A stretch of DNA of 64,000 bases, taken from contig CM046330.1 of the NCBI GenBank assembly GCA_025403435.1, forward strand, positions 26,661,507 to 26,725,506, written 5' to 3'. A program made the translations under genes and the position numbers. The notes beneath the pieces were generated by a model. The model saw only the letters and a list, made by a program, of their open reading frames with translations. It searched no databases and had not been told where the DNA came from. Source of the stretch: Artocarpus heterophyllus. Taxonomy: Eukaryota; Streptophyta; Magnoliopsida; Rosales; Moraceae. Shown here one piece after another: positions 10,244 to 22,858 of the stretch (its first letter is position 1; the number at the start of each line of letters is the position of its first letter).

Positions 10244-12869
10244 TCTTCTTTTAATTTATCCCTATTGTTAGGATTGGGCCTTAATTAATAAATACTTTAT
10301 GTGTATTTATGACATTTTTAATTAAATAAATAATAATGTGAATATTTTATGCATTATCATATTATTTTTCATGTTAATGATTATACATTAAGGAGACATG
10401 TGATCCATGACTTTTATAACTGAATCTTAAAATAGAGTATATATAAGGTTTATATACAGATAGATACCATTCTAAGAGTAATAGTCTAAAAAAAAAAAAT
10501 TGTCTACAATCTATGAATAAAGTTGACCACGTTCTTCATGATAAGGCTATGACAAGGATCTACATCTAATTAAGGAGCCGTTGGTGTACGCCGTTAGAGC
10601 ATGTTGACCTTATGGTAGACAAATTGGTATAACAGACCTAATAGTATTCTTATGCAAAAATGGACTTAAATTGCAAATAATTTAAAAATAATTTTGTTTA
10701 ACCCTAATCAATTTACTTTGAAATTCATTTATATATCATCTTAATTATGAAGTGGATTTATGACTTTATGTCTATAGCTTGTATCTTGTGCTATGCCAAA
10801 GGAATGAGTTCTAATGAATACAAGTTTCATTGTTAGTATGTTGAAGATGCAACCTATATTCAATAAGAGCATAATTTACAGATACAAAATCTATAGCTCT
10901 TTAACAAAAAGTCAATATTATTCTTTTAAAGGCATTATTTAGCACTTGGAAGACAAACGAGACCTCAGTCATCTTGTTATATATATTAGTCGGATGATTT
11001 TCCATTTGTATTTGCTATCAATAGAATTTTTCCAAGAAATAAAATAATGGAACTTTGGGATAGAATAATTGGAGGTAAAATGGAACTTGTCCTTTATCCG
11101 ATTATTGATAGCTTATAGGGATACATATAACTTGAGAGGTCCTGGACAAAACTAATTTTAGAGTCCAATAATACATTATATTATTAAAAGTACAAGGCGA
11201 CATCAAAGTTAACTAATCGGGGATTAATTCATTTTATTATTAGAGCTTGATAGTATACGTCCATCGGGTTCCAAAATTAACTCACTAATATCTTATGATG
11301 AATCAAGTAAGTATGATTTTTTTATCAGCAATACATAAGCACACGCAAAACAAGCCACTAGGTCTGTTGGAGTGCATGTCACAATCCAGTTGGATTGTGG
11401 CCATTGAGTGTAGTCCATTTGGATTGTAGGCACCATCTTGTAATATTTTTTGGATAAATTAATCATCTAATTAATTGTTCAAACTAGTAATTGGGATTTT
11501 AAATAATTAATTATTTAAATTTGGTATTTGAATAATTAATTTAAGTCCTATATGTATTTGAATAAAGGATAATCATTTGTAATTATTTAAATTAGATAAT
11601 TATTTGAATAATATTATTCTAATTTAATTAGATCTGTTTAGATTTAAATTACCCTGAATAATACAGGAGATCAAAGAATCCTACATTGTGATTGATTGAA
11701 AGTTGAATCCAATATTGCTAGGGATAAGCATATACCATGGGGAGAATCTCCTTGTGATATGCTTGCTGAGAAGATAAGATGGCGAAAAAGTTAGATTTTT
11801 TTTTTTATTTTTCTTTTGATTTGTCTTTATTGAAATAATTTCTCTCGAATATGGTCTTATTTATATAAGAATAATCAATGTGTCTTCTATTGCTTCATAG
11901 TTTCGACCAAAACAACACTAGTTTTTGTTGAGTCTTTTTTCTTTTTCTTTTTTCTTTTTCATTGATAAGGTATCCAGAAACTTGTTCGAATTTTTAAATC
12001 GCTAGTTCAAAATGAAAATACTGTAGCTTTTTAAATTCAATGAGAGAAAAGCATTTTAGTATAACAACTTCGATTCGAGCATTCTAGCTTTTTAAACAAG
12101 GGAAATTGTACAAAATAGCATATTTCATTAGTTCATTTCTAAATAATATCATATGTTTTAAAAAATAAAGAAAATAGCATATTTAAAAGTAATCAATCTT
12201 TTATAAGAATGAAAATCCTAAAATACCCTTCCGTCAAATCTATTTTTTTTCTTTTTTCTTATTTTCTCTTCCATGCTCTTTTCTTTCTCTCTCTCTTTAG
12301 TCTCTCTCTTTATGCTCTCTCTCTTCGATCTACTCTCTGTTATCCTCGATGGTGCTGAGTTGATCGTCAGCCATCACCAACGAATACCTCCACCTCCACG
12401 ACGGCTGTCTGCCTTGCCATCATTGATTGCGCGTTCTCTCTCTCTTTCACCCTCATCCAAGTTTGTATTTGTTGATATTCACCCCTAATTTGCTCTCACC
12501 GTCCACAATCGGGTCTCGCCATCCTCGATCTTCTCTCGTCGTCCCTGATCTACACTCACTATGCTCGATATATCCTTTGACAGTGCCAACGATGAAGCTT
12601 GTGAGGGCATTGACGAACATCCAGTTAATGGCCATCAAGCTGATTCAATGCAAATCGAGATGGCTGTTGATGATGATGGAGGCTCGTACACAGTTATGTA
12701 GCCTTTTGAGTTATTACTTTTGAGATTTTTTCAATTTATGTATTTGATCTAACTAGTTTAAGTTGTTCAATTTTGTTTTCATTACTTTTTTTTTTTGGTT
12801 TTTCATACGGAAAAAAAGGAAATTTTTGTGGCTTTTTTCTTTTTTTTTTTTTAAATATTTCATGACCAC
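10244..12869. other. AT-rich DNA, possibly old copia-LTR debris
   Basis: A TGTTAGGATTGGGCC string near 10266 looks like a Ty1/copia LTR start, and the following ~1.6 kb has the composition of such LTRs, but no matching end, PBS or TSD was found. 11385-11403 contains a small CAATCCA-GT-TGGATTG palindrome. 12270-12720 is rich in CT repeats and gives overlapping short frames with no domain. No gene is claimed. Confidence 0.35.
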
Positions 12870-13425
12870 TGATAAAGCTGCTAGTGCTCGGCAACGTTGT
12901 GGGTAAATTTTTGCATTTAATGTAAACATAGTATTTACCTCTATTTTGTCGTTGTTGGCATCGTTGTTCGTGTCAATTACAGTAAATATGGTATTGCATT
13001 TCCTAGCCGCCAGCAATCCAGTGCAGTAGTCGATGAATTTTTGTATTTATACAGGAAATACAATATTTCTCAATAAATATTACATTTCTCAATCGCCGAC
13101 AGTTTGACAAAGTCGTCTATAAATTTTCGTATTATATGGTAAATAAGGTAATTCCTAATAAATATTATATTTTTCGACCGCCAACGGTCTGCTAAAGTTG
13201 CCAATAAATTTTTGTATTTACACTGTAAATATAGTATTTTCCAGAAAATATTGTATTTTTTGGCTATTGTTGGTCTAGCGAAGTGACCGGTGAATTTTTA
13301 TATCTATATAGTAAATACGGTATTTTTCAATAAATATTGTATTTCTTGACCGTCGACAACCCGATAAAGTCGTTGGTAAATTTTTGTATTTACATGGCAA
13401 ATACAATATTTCTCGGTAAATATTA
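12870..13425. repeat. ~85-bp tandem repeat array, left part
   Basis: Degenerate units begin with AATTTTTGTATT at about 13037, 13121, 13207, 13293 and 13379, a period of 84-87 bp. Each unit contains the near-palindromes AATACNGTATT and GGTAAATATT, then a GC-richer part like CGACCGCCGACGGTC. A more diverged unit lies at 12900-13036. The last unit is interrupted at 13425 by element A and resumes at 44826. Confidence 0.8.
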
Positions 13426-16400
13426 TGTCACAACCCGCCTTTTCGGGCTGCGATAAAACTTTTTTCTTATTTACTTTAGGGCAAAATTTTAGAAATTTTT
13501 TTTCTTTTTAATAAATACTGTACATATATTGGTCTAACAACTTCTAAAATACAAACATAAACTTGTATTACATAACCACCTTTCCTTTGCAATATAGTTT
13601 ATTAAACGTTACTTTCAAAATATCTTAAATATAATACAACGGAAACATACTGCGGCAGAAACCATACCCAATCTGCACACATCATCTGTCCGTCGGCTCA
13701 TCATTATGATTTATTCTTACCTTTTCGTCGAAATACCTATAGCATAAAACACTTAAGGAGCTAACGCCTAGTAAGTCCCATAAATCCCACATGGACATTC
13801 AAACAAATGCATGAGTCAATTATGCTTTCTTATAAACTTTCCTTATCTTCATAATTTCTTATCTTTACTAGGGTCCAAGTGTTCGTACTATTGTGCAATT
13901 TCATCTAGGTCTACGTAACACCGTGACCATACGATATCCTTTAAACTCTCCTTGAGTCAGGAGTCGGTGCAACACTTTTCTTAATTTCTAGTGACATATT
14001 TACCAGTTCATTTATTATGGTTGACATACCATGCATGATGTGATATTCACATGTTATCCATGACACATAAATTCGTTGCATAACATAGTACATATAAATA
14101 CTTACTTTATATACACACAAGTATTCATCATTGTACACACGGGTACGTAACATTCAATACACATAGGTATTCATCATTGTACATACAGGTATATAATATA
14201 TTATACATACTAATACATAACATGTTATACACTCAGGTATTTTAATCGTATATTCATAGGTATCCATACTGTACGTCTAGGTATAACAAACACATAAGTT
14301 TACACCGTAATACATACTAAGGTGTACATACTGTAGGTGGGAATGGTACTTATTTGATTTCGTGTGTCGCGTAAATCGACCTTGATTTTCCTTTGTCCTA
14401 GACTTCTAAGATCCTATTAGCTAATTTTAATGCCATTAGCTGATATGTTATTTTGTTTTAATGCAAAATATTCGTTAATCAATATATTGAGTTGCATGAC
14501 CGTATACAACTCTTAAACCTATTGGTTTTCTTATTTCTATCTAACTCTACCCTATCGTCACTAACGAAGGGTGTAAATCTTTCTAATCATCTTCTTATCC
14601 TATTGAAAACATTTCAGAGGTATTCGGGTTATTTAGGCAAAAATGACGATTTTGCCCTCCATGAGCCTACAACCTACCCGAGCTTGATTTCATTATTTTA
14701 ACAAAAATAGCCACATATTAACCTTAAAATAATGCCCTAGTGGCTCGTATCCCTTTATTTCACACTTATGCTCATTTTCTATAAAACTTTACGATTTAAC
14801 CCCTAAACTGAAAATTTTGACAATTTTACCCCCAAGGCTAAAATTGTCCTTTTTATTCCAAAATTTCCTATTTTTATCAAGGATTATTTTTGCTCAAAGC
14901 ACCATATTCAAAATCCTTTGGGAAATGACATTTTTGTCATTTTTAAAATTTTTCACAATTTCATAAATTTTTTGAAAAATCAAAATCTCACAAACGATTG
15001 AGTTTTTAGATGAATCGCTAATGATGCCTAACAGTTTTATCAAGATCTACAACTTTCGTGTTTTAACTTTTTCCAAAATCTCACTGTACAGGGGTGTTTT
15101 TGGCCACTTTTTAATTCTTCTGAGAAAGAACTTTTTCTTTCAATTTAGTCCTTAGGGTATTTTTGTGAAAATCTGTTTTAAAACTGTAAATCTACCCCTG
15201 TAGAAACCGTTCCATCCTTTGTTTAAATCATTCCCATGCTCAAACATCCTTTTTACTAATACTAACATCAAATTTACAAAAACATTACTTTTTGCAAAAA
15301 TTGCCAAATTGCACTATAAGCCAAAGTTTCACAACTTAAAATGCCATACATCACATATACATGAAATTTCATCAAATACATGCTCAAGAACCCACATGGG
15401 TTTTAAAAAATAAAAATCAAAACAAAATTTGAAAACTTTAAAACTCAAAACTTACCCTAATGGCACTCTTTTGATTTCTAGCCTTCCAAGGCTCCTTGAA
15501 CTCCTTCTTAGGCTTCATTTTCATGCAAAAACACCATGAATTAATTTCCCCCTTAACCATGAAAAATCCCTTGAAAACTTGCTAAAAAGTTTGGGATTTT
15601 ACCTTAAATCTTGTGAAAAATCCTTGAGCTTGGTTCAAAAACTTGTTTTAGGGTTGTTTTTGCAAGGTGTGAGGTTGAGAAATTTTTTTGAGAGCTTTGG
15701 CTATGGCTGCCGAATATGGGACGAAAGGAAGAAATGAAAAATGTGTGATAACTTTGTAATAAATGCTTCCTTATCCACTTGATGACCCATGTTAACCCAT
15801 GAGTATACCCTAGGTGTCATCATGCTAATGGGCCACATTTCTAAGCTTGGTGACCCAATCAAATTCAGTTGGGTGTCCACTTTGTAGGGCCCAAAAATTG
15901 ATACAGTGTAATTTTTCGTAATGTAGTATTTTTCTTACACTGTCGTGGTCAAATTAGTGTATTTTCTATCCATAGACTATATAAAAATATTTAGCTTACT
16001 TTTTGTTCACTTTTGGTGGCCAATCATGATATGTCCTGTATCTATGTTTTCACTTAGCAGTATTCTTATATTGTTTCGGCCTCCTTTCTACCCCAAGTTA
16101 GGGTTTGGATAACCTCTATATCCTATTTACATTCTAATCTCCCATTCATTTATATCATAATTTTACAATTAATCGTGATATAAAATTCATTTTATGGATA
16201 TTATTTACAAATTTCTAAGTAATTAAACTCATAAAATTTGTATTTTACTAAATCCAACATTGCATCACATTTGCCATAAAATTTGCATTCAATGTCATTT
16301 ATTCATATTTTATCGTAATTTTTACAGAAATTACAATTTTACAAAAATCACATTTTTTAAGGGTAAATTCATTAATTAAACCCAATTAAATATTAGGTTT

Positions 16401-16428
16401 TATTAATAAAATTTTCTCGGTTATTACA
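13426..16428 (-). repeat. Element A 3' LTR (3003 bp)
   Basis: On the plus strand it begins TGTCACAACCCGCC and ends CTCGGTTATTACA, so on the element strand it runs TGTAATAACCGAG...GTTGTGACA. It matches 41807-44820 throughout, with many substitutions and small indels. The short frames within it have no domain and are not conserved. Confidence 0.95.
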
Positions 16429-16439
16429 ATCTACCCTCC
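16429..16439 (-). promoter_or_regulatory. Element A polypurine tract
   Basis: The element strand reads GGAGGGTAGAT directly before the 3' LTR, the expected place for plus-strand DNA priming. Confidence 0.75.
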
Positions 16440-16444
16440 GTAAG

Positions 16445-18000
16445 AATTTTCATCCTCGAAAATCAAAATAATTCAGGGTAGCTCTTCCTCATCTCATCCT
16501 CTCGTTCCCACATTGCATCTTCTACTTGCTGGTTGCACCATAAAATTTTGACGAGAGGTATCTTCTTGTTTCTTAGTTCTTTTTCTTCTCATGTCAGTAT
16601 TTGAACTGGTTTCTCTTCATATGACAAGTTCTCCTGTACCTTAATTTCCTCTGGCTGTAGAACATGCGAAGGATCCAGTACATACTTCTTTAGCATGTAT
16701 ACATGGAATACGTTGTGTACCAATGCTAGATCAGATGGTAAGGCCAACTTATATGCTACATTGCGTACCCGTTCTAAGATTTCAAATGGTCCAATGTATC
16801 TTGGGCCAAGTTTTCCTTTCTTTCCAAACATGATTACTCGTTTCATTGGTGTCACCTTCAAGAAGACCAAATCCCCTACTTGGAATTCTAGGGGTCTTCA
16901 TCGTCGATCTGCGTAACTCTTTTGTCGACTAAAAGCAGTTTTCATTCGTTGACGGATTAGTTTCACATCCTTCGTCGTCCTTTGCACAAAATCTATAGTC
17001 GATAATGTCTTTTCTCCCGTTTCATACCAATGCAGTGGTGATCTGCATCTTCTTCCATAAAGAGCTTCATAAGGAGGCATTCCTATGGAAGCTTGATAAC
17101 TATTATTATAAGCAAATTCAATCAACGGTAGCTTTTTATCCCATCCTCCTTTAAAATCTAGCACACAGGCTCTTAACATATCTTCTAGAGTTTGAATGAT
17201 CCTTTCAGATTGACCATCCATTTGGGGGTGGAAAGCTGTACTAAAAGTCAGCTTCATTTCCATTGCTTGGTGAACGCTCCTCCAAAACTTTGAAGTAAAC
17301 CGACCATCTCGATCAGAAATGATAGATTTTGGAACTCCATGGTATCTAACTATTTGGGCTACATATAGTTCAGCTAGTCTTTCCACGGAACTGTTGAGTT
17401 TAATGGTTAAGAAGTGAGCTGATTTCATCAATCTATCAACGATTACCCATATAGCGTCTTGTTCACACGTAGTTCTGAGTAGTCCGGTTACCAGATCCAT
17501 AGTTATCTAGTCCTATTTCTATTCGGGAATTTTAATTTTTTGTAATTTGCCTACTGGCTGTTGATGCTCAGCTTTCACCTTTTGGCATGTAAGACATTTG
17601 GCGACAAACTGTGCAACATCGTTCTTCATTCCGTGCCACCAATATTGTTCTTTCAAACCTTGGTACATTTTAGTAGCTCCTGATGAGCCATGTATGGTGC
17701 TTTATGAGCTTCTGCTAATACTTGCTTCTTTAATCCTTCATCATTGGGGATGCAGATTCTGCCCTTATAATGGAGAATGCCATCTTTCAAGATGCTAAAT
17801 TCTGTTTCCTTGTTCTCAAGAACCTTGTTCCTAGCTTTAAGTAGCGACGGATCTGCTTCTTGTCGCTCCTTTATGTTCTCCAAGATAGCTGGTCGAAAGG
17901 ACAAATGAGCCAATCTTCCAGTGATTAGCTCTATTCCCGCTTCCATCAAGTCCTTCTGAAGAGGTTTTGGCATTAACTGCATTATTGCAAGTGAAGACAT
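16445..18000 (-). pseudogene. Element A integrase with chromodomain-like tail
   Basis: The minus strand encodes a gypsy integrase in broken frames. The zinc-binding region is scarred by stops between 17500 and 17650. The core (17500-16898) keeps the first Asp in WVIVDRLMKSAHF, the second in IISDRDGRF and the Glu in DGQSERIIQTLEDML, so the DDE set is still readable. The C-terminal part has the GPFEILERV...ALVHNVFHVYMLKKY box (16870-16589). After a stop the frame continues into a chromodomain-like tail (KIPLVKILW, then AMWEREDEM and SYPELF) ending near 16465. In chromoviruses this tail tethers integration to chromatin. Multiple nonsense codons make it nonfunctional. Confidence 0.85.
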
Positions 18001-18009
18001 TGTTCTACG

Positions 18010-19190
18010 ACTAAGGGCATCGGCTGCTCGGTTAGCCTTTCTCGGCTAATACAGAATTTCACAGTCGTAGTCTTTAACCAACTCTAGCCACCTTCACTGT
18101 CTCATGTTGAGCTCCTTTTGTGTAGAGATATACTTCAAACTTTGATGGTCCATATAAATTTTGCACTTAGCTCCATACAGGTAGTGACGCCATATCTTTA
18201 ACGCAAATACAACCACCACTAACTCTAAGTCATGCATTGGATAATTCCTTTCATGATCCTTTAGTTGTCGGGACGCACATGCAATCACCTTTCCATTTTG
18301 CATCAATATGGCTCCCAGTCTCGTTTTCGATGCATTGCTCTAGATCACGAACATTCCTAGGTTTGGATCAGGTATTGTCGGCACTGGTGCACTTGTAAGT
18401 CACCTTTTTAACTCTTTGAAACTTTCTTCACACTTCTTGGTCCATTCATACTTTGCTGCTTTCCGTGTAAGTGCAGTGAGTGGTGCTGCAAGTCAAAAAA
18501 ATCCTTCTATAAAACGTTGATAGTAGCCCGTTAAACCGAGGAAACTTTTGATTTCGATTACGCTTTTCGGTGTAGGCCATTTATTCACCGCTTCCACTTT
18601 GGTGGGATCAACGGATACTCCATCCCGTGTCACCATGTGTCCTAGGAAATGGACCTTCTTCAACCAAAACTCACATTTTGAGAACTTGGCATACAATTGA
18701 TGCCTTCTTAATAATTGTAGTGCGATCCTTAGGTGCTCTTCATGTTTCTCTGGCGTTCTTGAATATATGAGAATATCGTCAATAAAAACGAAGATGAACT
18801 TATCGAGGTATTCCTTGAAAATCCGATTCATGAGATCCATCAAGGCTGTCGGGGCATTGGTTAGTCCAAATGGCATGACGCAGAATTTGTAATGCCCATA
18901 ACGTGTTTGGAACGCCGTCTTTGGTATATCTTTTTCTTTAACTCGAAGTTGATGATATCTCGAGCGCAGATTAATCTTTAAGAATACTGACGCTCCTTTA
19001 AGTTGACCAAACAAATCATTGATTCTTGGTAGTGGATACTTGTTCTTAATTGTGACCTTGTTCAGTTCCCAGTAGTCAATACACATCCGTAACGTTCTGT
19101 CCTTCTTCTTAACAAATAAAACAGGCGCCCCCCATGGGGAATGACTTGGTCGGATGAACCCCTTGTCCAATAATTCCTTTAGTTGCGCTT
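18010..19190 (-). pseudogene. pol: Element A reverse transcriptase and RNase H
   Basis: RT occupies 19170-18493: [20 protein letters not shown], then [30 protein letters not shown] and the catalytic [10 protein letters not shown] near 18770. It ends in [15 protein letters not shown]. RNase H continues to about 18010, with [20 protein letters not shown] and the MDHQSLKYI box at 18306-18094. Stops and changes lie between the pieces, including a lost codon near 18490. Of the gypsy RTs in the window this is the most diverged, consistent with A being the oldest element. Confidence 0.88.
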
Positions 19191-19499
19191 AAAGTTCCTT
19201 GAGTTCCCCTAGAGCCATTTGATATGGTGCCTTCGAAATTGGGGCTGTGCCGGGCGTCAATTCGATCTCAAACGAAATCTCTTGTTTTGGTGGCAAGCTT
19301 GGCAACTTGTCGGGAAACATATCAATAAATTCTTTTACAATGGGGACCTTCTCTGGTCATAACTGAGCCTCTTTATCCTTTCTTGTTAAGTTCACCAGAT
19401 AACCGGTGCATCTGCTTTCCAACATCTTCTTTGCCTTTAATGCTAAAATCAATACCTTGGGGGCTTTGGGAACTTTCCCTGAATACACATACTTTTCAC

Positions 19500-19910
19500 T
19501 CCTATGAGGTCAGAATGTAACCTTGTGGTGTCGACAATTTATCTTAGCCATGTATTTCCTTAGGAAGTCCATTCCCAGGATGACATCATAATATTGTATA
19601 TCGATTATTATCAAATCAATATATAATTTCCTTCCACAAATGATTATCGGTACATGACATAACCAATAATCAGCACTCAATACCTCCCTAGAAGGTAGTG
19701 CAACTCTAAAGGTTTGCTCTATTCTATCTCCTTTACTTCCTATTCATTTCGCAAACTTAAATGATGCAAACGAATGTGTTGCTCCAGAATCAAACAAAAC
19801 ATATACATCAGTGTTGGCAACAGAAAACTGACCTGTCACCATCGATGAGATTCTTGCGTCTTCTTCCTTCTTTATGTAGGCATAAATTTGCCCACTTGGT
19901 TTCGGAGCTT
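19500..19910 (-). pseudogene. Element A aspartic protease region
   Basis: In degraded frames the minus strand carries a retropepsin-like stretch. An LFDSGAT-type active site followed by HSFASF lies near 19770-19800, and YDVILGMDFLRKY near 19560-19590 is the characteristic distal motif ([13 protein letters not shown]). Several stops interrupt it. It lies, as expected, between the gag knuckle and RT. Confidence 0.65.
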
Positions 19911-20827
19911 CTAGTCGCCCTTGACTAACACTAAGGCGTTCAATCTGTGCCTAAACTTGAACCGCATGCAGTTGGTTTCCCTGAGGCCTTTGCTAAGCCT
20001 GACTGTTCTGACTTTGAGGATTAGAAAAACAATTTCTGGCGTAGTGCCCTTCTTTTTTGCAGATATAACACTTGTTTGAGCCAGCCTTGCATTCCCCTGC
20101 ATGCCTCTTCCCACATTGACTGCAAAGGGGTTTGTTGTTCCCTCCATCATTAATCCTCTTCTGAGGTTGACCCTTTGAATTCTTTGAACTATTCACTTTC
20201 CATTTTCTCTTATTGTTAGCAGTGCGGCCACGTCCCGCTTGAAAGTTCTAGGACAGCCCTTGGCTTAAAACGCCTCCTTGTCCTTTCACTTGTACGGTTG
20301 GACTTTGCTTGGCTAAAGCTTTTTCCTCTTTCTGGGCTTTGAAAATCCTTGCTCTTTCCTCCTTATCACGGGCAATTCTAAACTCAGCTCTGGTCGCCCG
20401 TTCAATGCAATCCTCCACATCATTGGGAGCTTGCCCTCCACTGTCAACCATAAGGGCAATGTCGATTCTAAACATTCTCATCAATTGTCTTATTCGTTCC
20501 TGATCAATAGGTACTAACTCGGGACAAAGCCGTGCTAGCTGGTTAAACCTCTTTATAACATCAGCTACAGACATGTTACCTTGCTTGAAATTATTGAAAT
20601 CTTCTTGTTGGGTTGCCATGGTTGCCACATTAAAGTAAGCCCTATCGAATTCTTCCACGAAATCTGGCCACGACATTTCGTCGACGTTTCTTCTAAGCTA
20701 TATTGTCTCCCACCATCTCCTGGCATCTTTAGTGAGAGAAAACGAAGCGCATAAGACTTTCTCATGGTCGCTAAGTCCCATGAATTTCAGAACTCTTTCA
20801 ATGCATGTAAGCTAATCGTTGGGCTCT
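19911..20827 (-). pseudogene. gag: Element A gag, C-terminal part with zinc knuckle (split by element B)
   Basis: The frame at 20676-20248 begins in the gag core (MSWPDFVEEFDRAYFN), just downstream of a RRWWE motif, and shows the typical MSVADVIKRFNQLARLCPEL segment. The knuckle region (20196-19993) has CSQCGKRHAGEC followed by a CCHC motif CYICKKEGHYARNC. Gag packages the RNA. The N-terminal part lies 19 kb away at 40084-40362, because copia element B inserted in this gene and duplicated AAGGG. Internal stops add to the damage. Confidence 0.85.
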
Positions 20828-20832
20828 AAGGG

Positions 20833-22858
20833 TGTTGTAAAGACAATGCGCAGCGGAATTTTTTAAAAAAATTTTCATCAGAGTAATTTCCAAAACACAA
20901 GTTTGACATGCTATATGTATAAATTAGACAGATCTTACTAACCTCTGTTTGTCGAAGAGCCTCCGCAACTTGTGTAGAGAAGTAACGTTCCAAAAGAGCC
21001 TCAACCAACTGGTCTTCTTTGCTATTCTCTATCCACAACCGGAATGAGTGTGGGCTCACACGTACAGCTCTTCCACCGGTGACTCTCCTTCCAACCAATA
21101 GAGAGAACCCAAAGCTAGTGTTCGTGATTTGTGAACAGAAGCTCTCAGGGAGTTTTCAGATGCTCACTAGAAGAGTATCACTCTTAATCTCTCAATTGAT
21201 CTTAGTAAATCATGAGACTCACTCCCTTTATATAGCTATTGGTCCTGGGGTCAGTCTTTATCAGAATAAGCCTAAAAAATTTGAAACAAAATAAAGTTCG
21301 GATCAACATCTGATAAGATCCATGTGAAAATACGTAATCTTATCTCTCGCTGATCGGCAAGCCAAACAGCCTAATCAGCAAGCCGAACAGGCCCCATCAG
21401 AAGGCCGAACACGTCATCTGGCAGGTCGAACTCCTGAGAAAAAATCTCCTCGAATCTTTTATTTTTCACCCGAGATTCTAAAGGATAAAGTCTCAGTTTT
21501 GATTCAAATAACCCAATAGAGAAGTTATCTGATCAAAACAAACTTTATCAAGATAATCTCTAAGAAAATAAATTAATTCACAATAATTCTACAAGTTTAT
21601 CTTGATCTAATTTATCCAAAATTAAATCAACCGATAAACAGACAAGAATTATCTGATCCCAATAATTCAACAAGTTTATCTTAAATTAATTTTGTTTTAT
21701 TACAAAATTAATTCAACCAATAAACAGACATGAATTATTTAATTCTTACAAATTTTAAACCAATCTGATAAATCTGACATAAGTCACCAATTATTGGAAA
21801 AGCACGTCGTGTCGTTACAGGATTTTGTGAGCTAGCAAAGGGGACCAAAATGGACCTATAAAGTTCAAGCTCCAATATCCCAGATATACATTTCACAATT
21901 ATCAACTCCAACGCTACTCCACTAAAAGCTTGGAGCCGCACTCTCGAACTTTATAGAATTACGAAGCTCGTGTAGCTAAGTCTCCATGACATATCATAGT
22001 GTATCATATCCCCATATGATCATCCATAATCGGCTTAAGGACAAGTTTTATCTTACCATCCCGATTATTTTTATCTTACGTTCCATTGTCTCACCATTAG
22101 AAAACTTACCATCCAAAGATAGTATACCATTCGGTTACACCTATGTATCCAAATGGTTGAGCGCTCCAGTTTTTCAATTACAGGACAACGCATATAAGAG
22201 GATATCATTACTCCAAAAGAGGAGCTATGGATTCCATATCTATGAATAACAAGTCTACGCGATCAAGAGTCATGCCTCCAACGTACCGACATGCATACCA
22301 CTATTGAGATGTGGGTGTCATCCCTTGGTACATCAGAAGACACAAGTCGAGATAACGGGCCCACTATTCATCTTAGGATTAAGATACAATACAAATGACT
22401 GTCTAAAGTGAATCGATTTGCCAAGATAGAATTATTAATCCAAATCAATTTACTTTATGTCCCGATCCAACACATCGTCACCTATGACAACGTGCCAATG
22501 TTTCTATTCACGGAGTCCAACTCCGATGGTCAAGACAAACCATCTCTCATAAGGGATATAGACAACATAACAATCTTTACATGAATAAAGTGCCCAACTT
22601 TATTCCCTCGATTGCGGATCATATTTTTTTGACCGTCTCCTTAAGAATCGTGTCTTCTGCATAATCAGTCCATCATATGCCCAATTCTTAAGGTTTAGAC
22701 TGACAGTCTCGGACTACTGTTTGCTTATCATACATTCAACAAATATGAACATAAAGAGGACAAGATTTGGTATATATAAATGAATAAATTCTTTATTGAT
22801 AAAAAATGTCTCCAAAAACATATTACATTTTTACTCCTTAGGGCATACATGTCTAACA
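20833..22858 (-). repeat. Element B 3' LTR (2026 bp)
   Basis: Plus-strand ends are TGTTGTAAAGACA... and ...CATGTCTAACA. A minus-strand TATA box (CTATATAAAGGGAG) lies at about 21225-21238. It differs from the 5' LTR by scattered substitutions and indels, including more copies of a GGCAGGCCGA-type motif at 21350-21432. The last codons of pol run into its first bases (TGT TAG gives Cys-stop). Confidence 0.95.

Noticed and set aside
10266..11960. Full copia LTR starting TGTTAGGATTG
   Set aside because: No matching 3' end, target duplication or partner could be found, so it is kept only as possible debris.
12273..12723. Two overlapping Ser/Leu-rich frames and an antisense one
   Set aside because: CT-repeat composition, no conserved domain, no splice support.
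12870..13425. Regular repeats considered as a CRISPR array
   Set aside because: Units are contiguous and degenerate with no spacers, and the DNA is plant nuclear.
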